A stretch of DNA of 64,000 nt from JAEXOD01 sp937930275 (GTDB lineage Bacteria; Bacteroidota; Ignavibacteria; Ignavibacteriales; Melioribacteraceae): NCBI GenBank assembly GCA_036733965.1, contig DAIMZL010000006.1:1-64000 (forward strand). Reading direction: 5' to 3'. Below are positions 26,334 to 35,046 of the stretch, in pieces. Position numbers and translations under genes: made by a program. Numbering within the stretch: position 1 is the stretch's first letter; every line of letters starts with the position of its first letter. The notes below the pieces were generated by a model. That model was not told the DNA's origin. It ran no database searches and saw nothing but the letters and a program-made list of their open reading frames with translations.

Positions 26334-27596
26334 ATGACTGATAATTTTATTGTTCCAAAAGAAAAAAGCTATCCTCCTGAACTTTTTCGGTGGCTTCTTT
26401 TAGTATTTGTAAGCCTTGCAATGTTTGGCAATTATTATGTTTATGATAGTATTAGTCCTTTAGCCGATCTTTTATCAACACAATTGAAATTTTCGGATTC
26501 CGATATCGGGTTATTAAATGCTATTTACAGTTTTCCCAATATAATAATGGTTTTAGTTGGCGGTATAATTATTGATAGATTGGGTACAAAAATATCCACG
26601 TTTATTTTTGCATTTTTCTGCATGTTGGGGGCAATTATTACAGTTTCATCTTCATCGCTAACAGTTATGGCGGTAGGGCGTCTTGTTTTTGGACTTGGTG
26701 CCGAATCTTTAATAGTTGCCGTTACTACCGTAATAGGTAGATGGTTTAAAGGTAAACAATTATCTTTTGCTTTCGGATTAAATTTAACTATTGCTCGTTT
26801 AGGTTCGTTTGCGGCATTAAACTCGCCGACTTGGGCAAAATCTTTATATAGTGACTGGCATTTACCGTTGCTTATTTCAGTTGCCGCAGGTGTTATATCT
26901 GTTGTAGCTGTAGTTGTTTATTGGTTGATGGAAAGTCATGCCGAAAAGAATTTTATATTAGCCGAGGTACCTAAACAAGATGAATTTATTTTTAAGGAGT
27001 TGTTTTCTTTTTCAAAATCCTTTTGGTTTGTTGTTTTACTTTGTGTTACATTTTATTCTGCCATTTTTCCGTTTCAGACTTTTGCCGTAAAGTTTTTTAT
27101 GGAAACACATGGTGTCAGTCGTGAGTTCGGAGGATTTTTAAGCAGTTTGTTAACTTTATCTGCTATGGTTTTAACCCCTTTATTCGGGCTTCTAAGTGAT
27201 TACATCGGCAAAAGATCCTTGCTAATGATGATAGGTTCAGTTATCTTAATTCCTGTTTATTTGTTAATGACTTACACAAGCGTTTCCTTATTTGTTCCTA
27301 TGGCATTAATGGGATTATCATTTTCTTTAGTGCCCGCAGTTATGTGGCCCACGGTTACTTTAATAGTACCTTCTAATAAATTAGGTACTGCATACGGACT
27401 TATGACCATGATTCAAAACATCGGATTATTTTCATTCAACTATCTTATAGGAACTGTTAACGATGCAACAGGCGGATATGCAGCAGGAATGTGGATATTT
27501 TCTTCATTAGGATTTTTTGGATTATTATTTGCATATTTCTTAAAAGTATCTGCTGCTAACGATTCATCAAATCTTGATAAAGGAATAGTCGGATAA
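26334..27596 (+). CDS. MFS transporter resembling MFSD1 dipeptide carriers
   Basis: A 420-residue protein with about 12 hydrophobic segments and an MFS fold. The segment Y-Y-V-Y-D-S-I-S-P-L, followed by Y-S-F-P-N-I-I-M-V-L-V-G-G-I-I-I-D-R-L-G (near residue 75), resembles the MFSD1 group. So does the later stretch V-P-A-V-M-W-P-T-V-T-L-I-V-P, followed by L-G-T-A-Y-G-L-M-T-M-I-Q-N. Eukaryotic MFSD1 exports dipeptides from lysosomes; that the bacterial relative moves peptides is inference supported by the OPT gene upstream and the aminopeptidase downstream. The PqqD-like gene starts at the base right after its stop. Another MFS substrate remains possible. Confidence 0.8.
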   Translation: MTDNFIVPKEKSYPPELFRWLLLVFVSLAMFGNYYVYDSISPLADLLSTQLKFSDSDIGLLNAIYSFPNIIMVLVGGIIIDRLGTKISTFIFAFFCMLGAIITVSSSSLTVMAVGRLVFGLGAESLIVAVTTVIGRWFKGKQLSFAFGLNLTIARLGSFAALNSPTWAKSLYSDWHLPLLISVAAGVISVVAVVVYWLMESHAEKNFILAEVPKQDEFIFKELFSFSKSFWFVVLLCVTFYSAIFPFQTFAVKFFMETHGVSREFGGFLSSLLTLSAMVLTPLFGLLSDYIGKRSLLMMIGSVILIPVYLLMTYTSVSLFVPMALMGLSFSLVPAVMWPTVTLIVPSNKLGTAYGLMTMIQNIGLFSFNYLIGTVNDATGGYAAGMWIFSSLGFFGLLFAYFLKVSAANDSSNLDKGIVG

Positions 27597-27935
27597 ATGG
27601 AAGAAATGTTAGAGCTTTATCCGGTAAAACTTTGTGAGTACGAAATTATAGATGAACTCGTTGTTATTTTATATATTGATAAAAATCCGTCTTTTATAGA
27701 AAAGCTGTTCTTTCGTAAAAACCTAAATAAACCTTTCAAAATAGATTTGGATGAAATCGGTTCATTTATATATCCTATGTGTGACGGAAGTAACAATGTT
27801 TCCGAAATAATTAAAATAAGTAGGGAAAAATTTAACGAAAAAATAGAACCTGCAGAAGATAGAATAATTAAATTTTTAAAACAATTACATTCTAAAAAAT
27901 TGATTGAATTATACCGCAAGGTAGAGAAAAAATAA
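27597..27935 (+). CDS. PqqD-like small protein (RiPP-recognition-element fold)
   Basis: A 112-residue protein starting immediately after the MFS stop, in a different frame. Residues about 50-108 match the PqqD pattern: L-D-E-I-G-S-F-I-Y, then D-G-S-N-N-V-S-E-I, an acidic helix, and D-R-I-I-K-F-L-K-Q-L-H-S-K-K-L-I-E-L. This is the winged-helix fold that binds leader peptides in PQQ and other RiPP pathways. No radical SAM enzyme, precursor peptide or other maturation gene is in the window, so the family name does not show a RiPP role here. The N-terminal 45 residues are not recognised. The stop is one base from the next gene. Confidence 0.7.
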   Translation: MEEMLELYPVKLCEYEIIDELVVILYIDKNPSFIEKLFFRKNLNKPFKIDLDEIGSFIYPMCDGSNNVSEIIKISREKFNEKIEPAEDRIIKFLKQLHSKKLIELYRKVEKK

Positions 27936-27936
27936 T

Positions 27937-28641
27937 ATGAAACAAACATTATTGGTAAGTACAATATTAATTATAGGATTATTTGGCACATTGAAAGCTC
28001 AAACATGCGGATTTGGCTGTTTAGGTTTAAGCGGTGCTTATGCGGGTTACACTTACCAAAGCGTAAACTTAGATGATTTTAACAAAGAGTTATTGCTTGA
28101 AAGTAATAAATTTGGCTCGTTTAAAGGATTTAGAGTGGGAGCTAATCTTTTTAGAGCACAATTTGATGATTTTTTTGTTAGCCTTAAAGGTTTCTATCAA
28201 ATTTTGGAAGAAGAAAAATCTTTTTCAAATGATTTCGGGATAATCGGACAAATTAATTCTGATTATATTGTTACTATAAATTATTTTGGAGCCGGTTTAG
28301 ATTTTGGAATTCCGTTTTCTGATTTAATTGATTTCAAAATAATAGAAGCAGGTTTAACATTTTTTGATGCATCATATACGCAGAAGGTTAATAGCGGTTT
28401 ATTATCTGATGAGTTAAAGTTTACAAATTCAGGAACGGATATGGGATATTATATCGGTACCGGTTTTATTTTTAATATTGTGAAAAATTATGTAAGCTTA
28501 GAGGGGAGCTTCTTTTATTCGCATGTTAAAATTTCAAAAATGGTAGCTGATGACGGAACAAAATTATCCGAAAAATCCGATTTTGTTAATAACGGAGATA
28601 TCGGTTTTACACTTCAAATAAATTTAGGAATACCTTTTTAG
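27937..28641 (+). CDS. Predicted outer-membrane beta-barrel protein, unknown function
   Basis: I do not recognise the family. The 234-residue protein has a clear signal peptide (K-Q-T-L-L-V-S-T-I-L-I-I-G-L-F-G-T-L-K-A-Q, cleavage near residue 22). Alternating polar and hydrophobic strands rich in Gly, Tyr and Phe follow, ending in I-N-L-G-I-P-F with the terminal Phe typical of outer-membrane barrels. Two Cys near the mature N-terminus (C-G-F-G-C) could form a disulfide. It is tightly linked to the PqqD-like gene upstream and the aminopeptidase downstream. A porin-like or structural role is a guess. Confidence 0.65.
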   Translation: MKQTLLVSTILIIGLFGTLKAQTCGFGCLGLSGAYAGYTYQSVNLDDFNKELLLESNKFGSFKGFRVGANLFRAQFDDFFVSLKGFYQILEEEKSFSNDFGIIGQINSDYIVTINYFGAGLDFGIPFSDLIDFKIIEAGLTFFDASYTQKVNSGLLSDELKFTNSGTDMGYYIGTGFIFNIVKNYVSLEGSFFYSHVKISKMVADDGTKLSEKSDFVNNGDIGFTLQINLGIPF

Positions 28642-28649
28642 GGGGAATT

Positions 28650-29612
28650 ATGAATAGTAGTTTACGAAAATCTTGTTTGATAGCAATAAATGATTGCATG
28701 GGATTAAAAAAAAGAGAAAAAATATTAGTAGTATGTGATGAAAATAAAAGAGAAATCGGTTTAGAATTGTATGATGCTGCATTAGACCAGGGAAATGAAG
28801 CACTTTACGTTGAAATGAGATCAAGAGAAATGCACGGTGAAGAACCACCGATTGAAATTGCCGAGCTAATGAAAAAATTTGATGTTGTATTGTGTCCTAC
28901 TACAAAATCATTAACTCATACCCAAGCAAGAAGAGATGCATCCGAAATGGGAGTTAGGATTGCAACTTTTCCGGGAATAACTAAAGATGTTATGATTAGA
29001 GGATTAAGTGCCGATTATTGTGCAATATACGATTTAACTATGAAGCTAAAAAAGCTATTGGATAAAACAAAAATTATTAAAGTGACTGCAAAAAACGGTA
29101 CTGATATAACTTTAGATGTTACCGAAAGAAAAGGGATAGCAAGTCACGGTTTATTTCATAAGAAAGGAGAAAGCGGCAATTTACCTACTGGTGAAGCTTA
29201 TTTAGCTCCTTTGGAAGGAAAATCTAACGGAGTTTTTGTTGTTGACGGTTCAATGGCAGGAGTTGGTATGATTGAAGACCAACCTATTAAAATAGTGGTT
29301 GAAAACGGTTTTGCAACTGATATAACCGGTGGAAAGGAAGCTATGGCTTTATTAACGATTTTGAAAAGATACGATAAAAATGCAAGAAATATTGCTGAAT
29401 TTGGGATAGGTACAAATCATAAAGCAAAATTAAGCGGTTTACTTTTAGAAGATGAAAAAGTTATGGGTACTATTCACATTGCATTGGGAGATAATAAAAG
29501 TATGGGAGGTAATGTACATATTCCGATTCACTTAGACGGAGTTGTTAAAAAACCCACAGTTTATTTTGATGATAAGTTAATAATGAAGGAGGGCAAACTT
29601 CTATTAGAATAA
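28650..29612 (+). CDS. Aminopeptidase, M29/AmpS-like
   Basis: A 320-residue predicted cytoplasmic metallo-aminopeptidase. The C-terminal half carries the conserved pattern of this group: L-P-T-G-E-A-Y-L-A-P near residue 177, A-E-F-G-I-G-T-N near residue 250, an E-D-E-K-V-M-G-T-I-H-I-A-L-G-D-N segment near residues 268-283, and H-I-P-I-H-L-D near residue 291. The Glu and His residues are the likely metal ligands. It is shorter than classical M29 enzymes (about 370-410 residues), and NicX-like ring-cleaving dioxygenases share this fold, so activity should be called with care. GGGGGAA precedes the ATG. It would fit release of amino acids from peptides imported by the upstream transporters. Confidence 0.65.
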   Translation: MNSSLRKSCLIAINDCMGLKKREKILVVCDENKREIGLELYDAALDQGNEALYVEMRSREMHGEEPPIEIAELMKKFDVVLCPTTKSLTHTQARRDASEMGVRIATFPGITKDVMIRGLSADYCAIYDLTMKLKKLLDKTKIIKVTAKNGTDITLDVTERKGIASHGLFHKKGESGNLPTGEAYLAPLEGKSNGVFVVDGSMAGVGMIEDQPIKIVVENGFATDITGGKEAMALLTILKRYDKNARNIAEFGIGTNHKAKLSGLLLEDEKVMGTIHIALGDNKSMGGNVHIPIHLDGVVKKPTVYFDDKLIMKEGKLLLE

Positions 29613-29980
29613 TGTATTATTTTGATACATATTTCCTACTTTAGGACATAACATTTGTATTCTAATGTGGTAAATTTATTTAAAATCCCCCAAAATTAAA
29701 AGTTAAATTATTTTAATTGGGGGTTTTTTATTTTCAAATTAAAGAGTTTTTTTCCTTTATTTTCATTTTAATTTACAAAAGTTAAGCAAAACAAATATAA
29801 ATTGTCAAAATATCGTAAATTTTTTTACAAATAGTTCAAATAATCTAAGTATTTAATTTAAATTTGCAAACTTAAACATTACTTGAAGTTATTAAATTTA
29901 ATGTTATTCTTATTAATTTTATAATTATATTATAGGTATGATTTTTGCTTACTTAAAGCAATATAATTTTGGAGTAATAT
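29613..29980. other. 368-bp intergenic region: terminator and AT-rich leader
   Basis: No gene was found on either strand. The first half holds a strong terminator (29687-29723). The rest is very AT-rich and probably contains the promoter and leader of the following surface-protein gene. I could not pick out promoter boxes with confidence. The start codon at 29981 is preceded by a TTTGGAG ribosome-binding sequence. Confidence 0.6.
29687..29723 (+). terminator. Intrinsic terminator after aminopeptidase
   Basis: The stem CCCCCAAAATTAAAA / TTTTAATTGGGGG has one bulged position and a short loop, followed by six T at 29724-29729. It is the most convincing terminator in this half of the window and closes the transporter/aminopeptidase unit. 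Confidence 0.85.
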
Positions 29981-32900
29981 ATGAAAAAAATATTTCTTTT
30001 TATAATTTTTGTTTATAGTATAGGTTTAGCACAGACTATAACTTTTAATACCTTAGGCACTTGGCAATCTAACGGTGTGCCAAATTATTTAGAACCGGTA
30101 AATGATATTATTGATGCATCTTTACTTTCCAGGGTAAACGCATCATTACCGGAAAGTCAAAAGGTTCCTAATCACCATCCTAATTACTTAAGTAATACAA
30201 CTCAAACAAATGTTTATCTTACTGAAGAATGTGATGTTTGGGTTACATTTATTACGGAAGGTGCAGGATATAAAAATGTTTTGGGATTTTATACTTATCA
30301 GGCAGGGAATCCTCCTACCTCGATTAGTGACATACAAAATTCACTTACTATCATTTTTCCAAATGCATCGCAAAGCGGTAGCGGCGGCGGACTTAACCCG
30401 GGAAATAAAGTTAAAATTGGTCGTTTTTCGGCAAATACTGTAATTGGTTGGTTTGTTGCAGCAAACGGATTTTCTTCTGCTACAAACATTACTACGGGAA
30501 ATTGGTTGCTATTTTCGGATTATAACTTAAACCCACAAACTAATGTTAATATTAAACAGCAAAATGTTCTTTTGCAAGATCCCGTAACAGGCAAACTTGT
30601 TTTAGGATTTGAAGATATAAGACGAGACAACGGAGGTTGCGACCAAGATTTTAATGATGTTTTGTTTAATGTTACCGCTAATCCTGTTGAAGCAATTAGT
30701 ACAATAGACTTACCGGTAATGGAAGATCCAAATCAAAATAATTTAGCAGATTTACAAATTGTTAAATCGGTTAACAATAATACTCCTGAAAACGGAGATG
30801 TTATTACTTTTACTTTAACTGTAAAAAATAACGGTCCTTCCGGTTCATCAAGTATTTCGGTATCGGATGTGATTCCTCAAGGTATAATTTATCAATCACA
30901 TGTTGCTTCAAAAGGTACTTATAATAGTGCAGACGGTAAATGGTCTATTACATCTTTATCAGTAGGCGAAAGTGCAACTTTAAATATTACTTGCTTAGTC
31001 GATAGGTTTTCTTCTACGTATAATTTGGGAATTGCTTCAGATTTTAATGTATTTTGTTTAAATGATATGAACCAGCCTTCATGCGATACAGAAGGAAGAG
31101 TTGCAGCCGGTAACAATGCCTACTTTGCAAACTATAGTGTAGGAGACAAATTGGATACATTAAGCGGAGTTAGTGATGTTTTAATTGTAGGAAATAATTT
31201 AATATACGAAAGCGGTGCAATATACAACGGAAATGTAGTTTACGGAAATTTGACAAATTTACCAATTAATCAAGTTAGCATTAATAACGGTATAATAAGG
31301 CAAGATAGTGTTATTAATTTTGCTTCTGCAGATGTAGAGCTTAAAACTCTTTCAAATATGTTAAAGGGATATTCAATAAACGGAACAACTACATTAACTA
31401 ATAGCGAGCTTAGTTTAACGGGAACTCATCCTCTGTTCAATTCTTTTTTAGTTTCAAAAGAGCAATTAAATGCTGCTACAGATTTTATTATTAACGTACC
31501 AAACGGTAGTGTTGTATTAGTTAATATTAGCGGTAACGGTATTGAATGGAAGGGGGGACATGTTGTACACGGAACTGCTAAAAACAACGTTTTATATAAC
31601 TTTTACGAAGCCGTAAATCTTGAAATTAGAAATATAGATATTCAGGGCTCGGTTTTAGCTCCTTTAGCCGATTTAGAATTTCCGTCAGGACTGATTAGCG
31701 GTCAAGTTATTGCTAAAAATATTAGCGGTCAAGGACAGTTTAATTGGCATAAATTTTTAGGTGATATTCCGATTGATAATAATATTTACAATATTGCAAG
31801 TGTAAGTTCTTCAGTTACAATTGATCCGACTGCAAATAACAACAGTTCTCAAGTACTTGTAAATATAATTGGTGAACCAAATCCAAATCCTCCTTCAGCT
31901 ACAGTTCAATGGAATGCATTAAGTACTTTTCCGATAACCGAAATGGTTTGGACTATGATTGAAACCGATGACAATATTTATGTAGGTACTTACGGTGGTA
32001 AAATTTACAAATCATCGGATGTTAACGGTACTTGGAATTTAATTAATGAAGGAATGAATGTCGGTTATATCTGGTCTTTGGATTTTGCTGATGGTACTTT
32101 ATATGCCGGAACCGAAATAGGATTATTTGCTACATCGGATGACGGAGCTAACTGGATTAATCTTGGATTAGGTAATTTTGATGTTAGAGCGGTTTTATTA
32201 AATTCTTCTAATACCGAGTCTTTTAAAATTTATGCCGGTACTTGGGGAAGTGGTATTTTCGTTAGCACTGATTTTGGAGCTACATGGAAATCTTCAAACA
32301 GCGGTTTGCCAAACTTGGCAGTTCAAACTTTGGTAAAAGGAGATAATGGAGTTATTTATGCGGGAACTTTTGGAGGTGGCGTGGCAAAATCTGAAGATAA
32401 CGGAAATAATTGGTCTAAGATGAACTGCGCAGCTTCGCATATTTGGAAACTTGCAGTTGATAAATCAGGTAATATTTATGCAGGTACTTATGGTGAAGGT
32501 TTGTATAAATTGAACGATAACAATTGGATTAAATCAGATATCGGAATTACTTCGCAACACGTATATTCAATAAGTTTTGATAATACTAATTCTGTATATG
32601 TTTCTTCTTGGAACTCAGGGGTATTTGCTTCTACCAATACGGGAAATAATTGGGAAAGTTTAGGGATGCAAGGTATGGCAGTTAGCTCGATTATTATTGA
32701 TTCTAAATCTAACCAAGTTGTTGTTGGTACTGCTTATGGTGAATTATTTAATAGACCGGCAGTAATTGTTGGTGTTGATAATGAATTAATTAATATTAAG
32801 AGCTTCGGTATTCAACAAAACTACCCTAATCCTTTTAATCCTAATACTACAATTAGATATAATATACCAAAAGCAGCAAACGTTAAATTGGAAATTTATG

Positions 32901-33061
32901 ATATTTTAGGTAGATTAGTAACAACCTTAGTTGATACTTATCAGCAAGCAGGAGAGTATAATATTACTTTTAATGCCAATGGATTAACAAGCGGTATTTA
33001 TTTATATAAAATTACAACAGATTTTAATAGTGCCGTTAAAAAAATGGTACTTGTAAAATAG
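29981..33061 (+). CDS. Multi-domain T9SS-secreted protein (DUF4114, DUF11, choice-of-anchor A, propeller)
   Basis: A 1,026-residue exported protein. Residues 1-18 are a signal peptide. Residues about 95-235 resemble DUF4114 (G-F-E-D-I-R-R-D, D-Q-D-F-N-D-V-L-F). Residues about 254-343 are a DUF11-type surface domain (L-Q-I-V-K-S-V-N, T-L-T-V-K-N-N-G-P-S). Residues about 348-610 match the choice-of-anchor A module (N-V-F-C-L-N-D-M, then G-R-V-A-A-G-N-N-A-Y). Residues about 640-930 are a BNR/YCF48-like beta-propeller with repeated I-Y-V-G-T-Y-G-G-K and S-D-D-G-A-N-W. Residues about 943-1026 are the T9SS sorting domain (QNYPNPFNPNTT, ending K-M-V-L-V-K). No catalytic residues are recognised, so a structural or adhesive role is inference. 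It is a stand-alone unit bounded by terminators. Confidence 0.85.
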   Translation: MKKIFLFIIFVYSIGLAQTITFNTLGTWQSNGVPNYLEPVNDIIDASLLSRVNASLPESQKVPNHHPNYLSNTTQTNVYLTEECDVWVTFITEGAGYKNVLGFYTYQAGNPPTSISDIQNSLTIIFPNASQSGSGGGLNPGNKVKIGRFSANTVIGWFVAANGFSSATNITTGNWLLFSDYNLNPQTNVNIKQQNVLLQDPVTGKLVLGFEDIRRDNGGCDQDFNDVLFNVTANPVEAISTIDLPVMEDPNQNNLADLQIVKSVNNNTPENGDVITFTLTVKNNGPSGSSSISVSDVIPQGIIYQSHVASKGTYNSADGKWSITSLSVGESATLNITCLVDRFSSTYNLGIASDFNVFCLNDMNQPSCDTEGRVAAGNNAYFANYSVGDKLDTLSGVSDVLIVGNNLIYESGAIYNGNVVYGNLTNLPINQVSINNGIIRQDSVINFASADVELKTLSNMLKGYSINGTTTLTNSELSLTGTHPLFNSFLVSKEQLNAATDFIINVPNGSVVLVNISGNGIEWKGGHVVHGTAKNNVLYNFYEAVNLEIRNIDIQGSVLAPLADLEFPSGLISGQVIAKNISGQGQFNWHKFLGDIPIDNNIYNIASVSSSVTIDPTANNNSSQVLVNIIGEPNPNPPSATVQWNALSTFPITEMVWTMIETDDNIYVGTYGGKIYKSSDVNGTWNLINEGMNVGYIWSLDFADGTLYAGTEIGLFATSDDGANWINLGLGNFDVRAVLLNSSNTESFKIYAGTWGSGIFVSTDFGATWKSSNSGLPNLAVQTLVKGDNGVIYAGTFGGGVAKSEDNGNNWSKMNCAASHIWKLAVDKSGNIYAGTYGEGLYKLNDNNWIKSDIGITSQHVYSISFDNTNSVYVSSWNSGVFASTNTGNNWESLGMQGMAVSSIIIDSKSNQVVVGTAYGELFNRPAVIVGVDNELINIKSFGIQQNYPNPFNPNTTIRYNIPKAANVKLEIYDILGRLVTTLVDTYQQAGEYNITFNANGLTSGIYLYKITTDFNSAVKKMVLVK

Positions 33062-33109
33062 TATTAATTGCTAAGTGTTTAATGTTAAATAATTAATACT
33101 TTTGAATTT

Positions 33110-33133
33110 CCTCATCTCTTAATTGCGATGAGG
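33110..33133 (+). terminator. Intrinsic terminator
   Basis: A 7-bp stem CCTCATC / GATGAGG with a 10-base loop, followed by a T-rich run at 33135-33142. It lies 49 bases after the stop of the propeller surface protein. Confidence 0.8.
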
Positions 33134-33209
33134 ATTTTTTTTAGTATTGAATGTTAAATTTTGAATGATTAATATTTTAAAATAGTAGGAAGATAATAAT
33201 AAGTAGTCA

Positions 33210-33279
33210 ATGAGTTTGAAGATGAAAAATTATAACATAACAAATAAAATTACAAAAATCAATTTAATCACAAAAATCA
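33210..33279 (+). CDS. Possible 5' fragment of the gap-interrupted beta-helix gene
   Basis: An ATG at 33210 or 33222 opens a frame that runs into the N gap, giving a short Lys/Asn/Ile-rich N-terminus. It could be the start of the beta-helix protein whose 3' part follows the gap, but it does not look like a strong signal peptide and the nearest AGGA lies about 20 bases upstream. The frame of the real join is unknown because 100 N is a placeholder length. Confidence 0.25.
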
Positions 33280-33379
33280 NNNNNNNNNNNNNNNNNNNNN
33301 NNNNNNNNNNNNNNNNNNNNNNNNNNNNNNNNNNNNNNNNNNNNNNNNNNNNNNNNNNNNNNNNNNNNNNNNNNNNNNN
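33280..33379. other. Assembly gap of 100 N
   Basis: The run is exactly 100 N, the usual placeholder for unknown length. It removes the 5' part of the beta-helix surface gene. Confidence 0.99.
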
Positions 33380-34867
33380 GCAAGCTATAGTGATAACTGC
33401 CTAATTGAAAATTGTACAATTGGTAGTGAAAGTGACTTTAAAATCAGATCTTGTGGAATTAAAATATCAAATTGTGGAAGCATAATCATTTGTAACAATA
33501 TAATTAAAAATATTATTGATTTAGAATACTATTGCTATGGTATTAGATATGAAAATCCGCCTGATTCTAAATATACTATATATACACTTAAAATATATAA
33601 CAATAAAATCACTGGCATTAATTCAGCTGATAATAATTATGCAAGTATAGGTATTAGTATAAATAATTATAATGATATTCAAAACAATTGTTATGTTTAT
33701 AATAATATGATTTCGAATTTAATAAAAACAAATACTATTGCTACTACAAGTTATCTAATAAAGGGAATTGAATTATTAGGAGGAAGCACAAATAATTTTA
33801 TTTATCACAATAGTGTTTTAATAAATTCGACTGAGTATCCTTCTTCAAGATGTATATCGCTTGATGCGGGGAAAAATACAATTTATAATAATCTTTTTAT
33901 TACAACATCAAGCTACAGTTCGATATCGAAAAGATATTTTTTATTTTGTAACTCTTCGAGTAATTTAGTTAATAGTGATTATAATAACTTTTATTTTTTA
34001 TTCTCCGGTACAAATAATATCTTTGGAAGAGTAAATACTACGAATTACTCTTCTTTGCAAGATTGGATTACTAATTTAAATAAAGACATTCATTCTATAT
34101 CTCAACAAGTATATTTTAAAAGTACAACCGATCTTCACTTAGATGGAACATCCATAGGTAATTTGGATTTAGCCGGAAAGGATTTGTCATCATTAGGTTT
34201 ACCGGGATATGATAAAGATATTGACGGAGAAAATAGAAATATTAGCAATCCTTATATGGGAGCCGATGAAGATCCCACACATCCCGTACCTGTTGAAATG
34301 GCTACTTTTGAAGCTTCAAAATGCGCCAATTTTATATCACTATACTGGAATACAAAGACAGAATTAAACTGCATACAATTTGATATTGAGAGACGATGTG
34401 AAGATGAAAGTTGCTGGACATATATCGCAACAGTTCCTGGACACGGAAATTCCTATAATTTTAACGAGTACTCGTTTATTGATAACTACAGTATTGGCAA
34501 TAAAACACAGTACAGATTAAAACAGATAGATAACGACGGTGAATATAAATATTACTATTCAAATATTCTTGATGCGGAATTAATTAATAATTATGAATTG
34601 TATGGCAATTATCCAAATCCTTTTAATCCTTCAACAACTATTAGTTATAATTTACAGAATGAAGGTGAAGTTATTATCAAAATTTACTCAATTTCCGGAG
34701 AATTAATACAGACAAATAAAGAAGGAATGAAGAGTAAGGGTTATAACGAAACAAAAATAGATTTGAATAATTATCCAAGCGGAATTTATTTATATCAATT
34801 AGAGGTTTTTGGGATAAATAATTTAAAGATTTTTGATGCTTTGAAAAAAATGATTTTAGTAAAATAA
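33380..34867 (+). CDS. T9SS-secreted right-handed beta-helix protein (5' truncated by gap)
   Basis: The frame is open directly from the end of the gap, well before the first ATG at 33707, so the gene continues into the missing sequence. The first ~250 visible residues show repeated short strands such as N-C-L-I-E-N-C-T-I, C-N-N-I-I-K-N and I-Y-N-N-K-I-T-G-I. These are Asn-rich ladders of the parallel beta-helix type seen in pectate-lyase-like and polysaccharide-binding surface proteins. A middle part has G-A-D-E-D, followed by a domain with F-E-A-S-K and R-L-K-Q-I-D-N-D-G-E, common just before T9SS tails. The end is a sorting domain (GNYPNPFNPSTT, ending K-M-I-L-V-K). Enzyme activity cannot be judged because the N-terminal half is absent. 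Confidence 0.8.
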   Translation, partial: ASYSDNCLIENCTIGSESDFKIRSCGIKISNCGSIIICNNIIKNIIDLEYYCYGIRYENPPDSKYTIYTLKIYNNKITGINSADNNYASIGISINNYNDIQNNCYVYNNMISNLIKTNTIATTSYLIKGIELLGGSTNNFIYHNSVLINSTEYPSSRCISLDAGKNTIYNNLFITTSSYSSISKRYFLFCNSSSNLVNSDYNNFYFLFSGTNNIFGRVNTTNYSSLQDWITNLNKDIHSISQQVYFKSTTDLHLDGTSIGNLDLAGKDLSSLGLPGYDKDIDGENRNISNPYMGADEDPTHPVPVEMATFEASKCANFISLYWNTKTELNCIQFDIERRCEDESCWTYIATVPGHGNSYNFNEYSFIDNYSIGNKTQYRLKQIDNDGEYKYYYSNILDAELINNYELYGNYPNPFNPSTTISYNLQNEGEVIIKIYSISGELIQTNKEGMKSKGYNETKIDLNNYPSGIYLYQLEVFGINNLKIFDALKKMILVK

Positions 34868-34876
34868 AAAAATTTG

Positions 34877-35026
34877 TTGAATAAACGTGTTTTAAATACT
34901 TATTAAATTGTAAAAGTGTAATAAAAATATTTAACCAAAAAGTAACTAATAATTTGCCTTAAAAATTTAATGACAATAAATAGGACTTTTTGTAAGGTAA
35001 ATTATTTATAAAACACGTTTATTCAA
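34877..35026. repeat. 150-bp element bounded by 18-bp perfect inverted repeats
   Basis: The left arm 34877-34894 (ttgaataaacgtgtttta) is the exact reverse complement of the right arm 35009-35026, with 114 bp of AT-rich DNA between. It fills the space between two convergent genes. I see no target-site duplication and no reading frame. It could be a small non-autonomous mobile element, or a long two-sided terminator or processing structure. Part of the left end (TAAATACTTATTAAAT) recurs at 56729-56744. Confidence 0.5.
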
Positions 35027-35046
35027 AAATTGGAGCATTTAAAAAA

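Noticed and set aside
29750..29980. tRNA or small RNA in the 368-bp gap
   Set aside because: The region is almost entirely A/T with no cloverleaf or GC-containing stem after the terminator.
33210..33404. A 64-residue frame running through the N gap
   Set aside because: Its tail after the gap lies in a different frame from the clear beta-helix sequence and exists only because the gap was counted as 100 bp.
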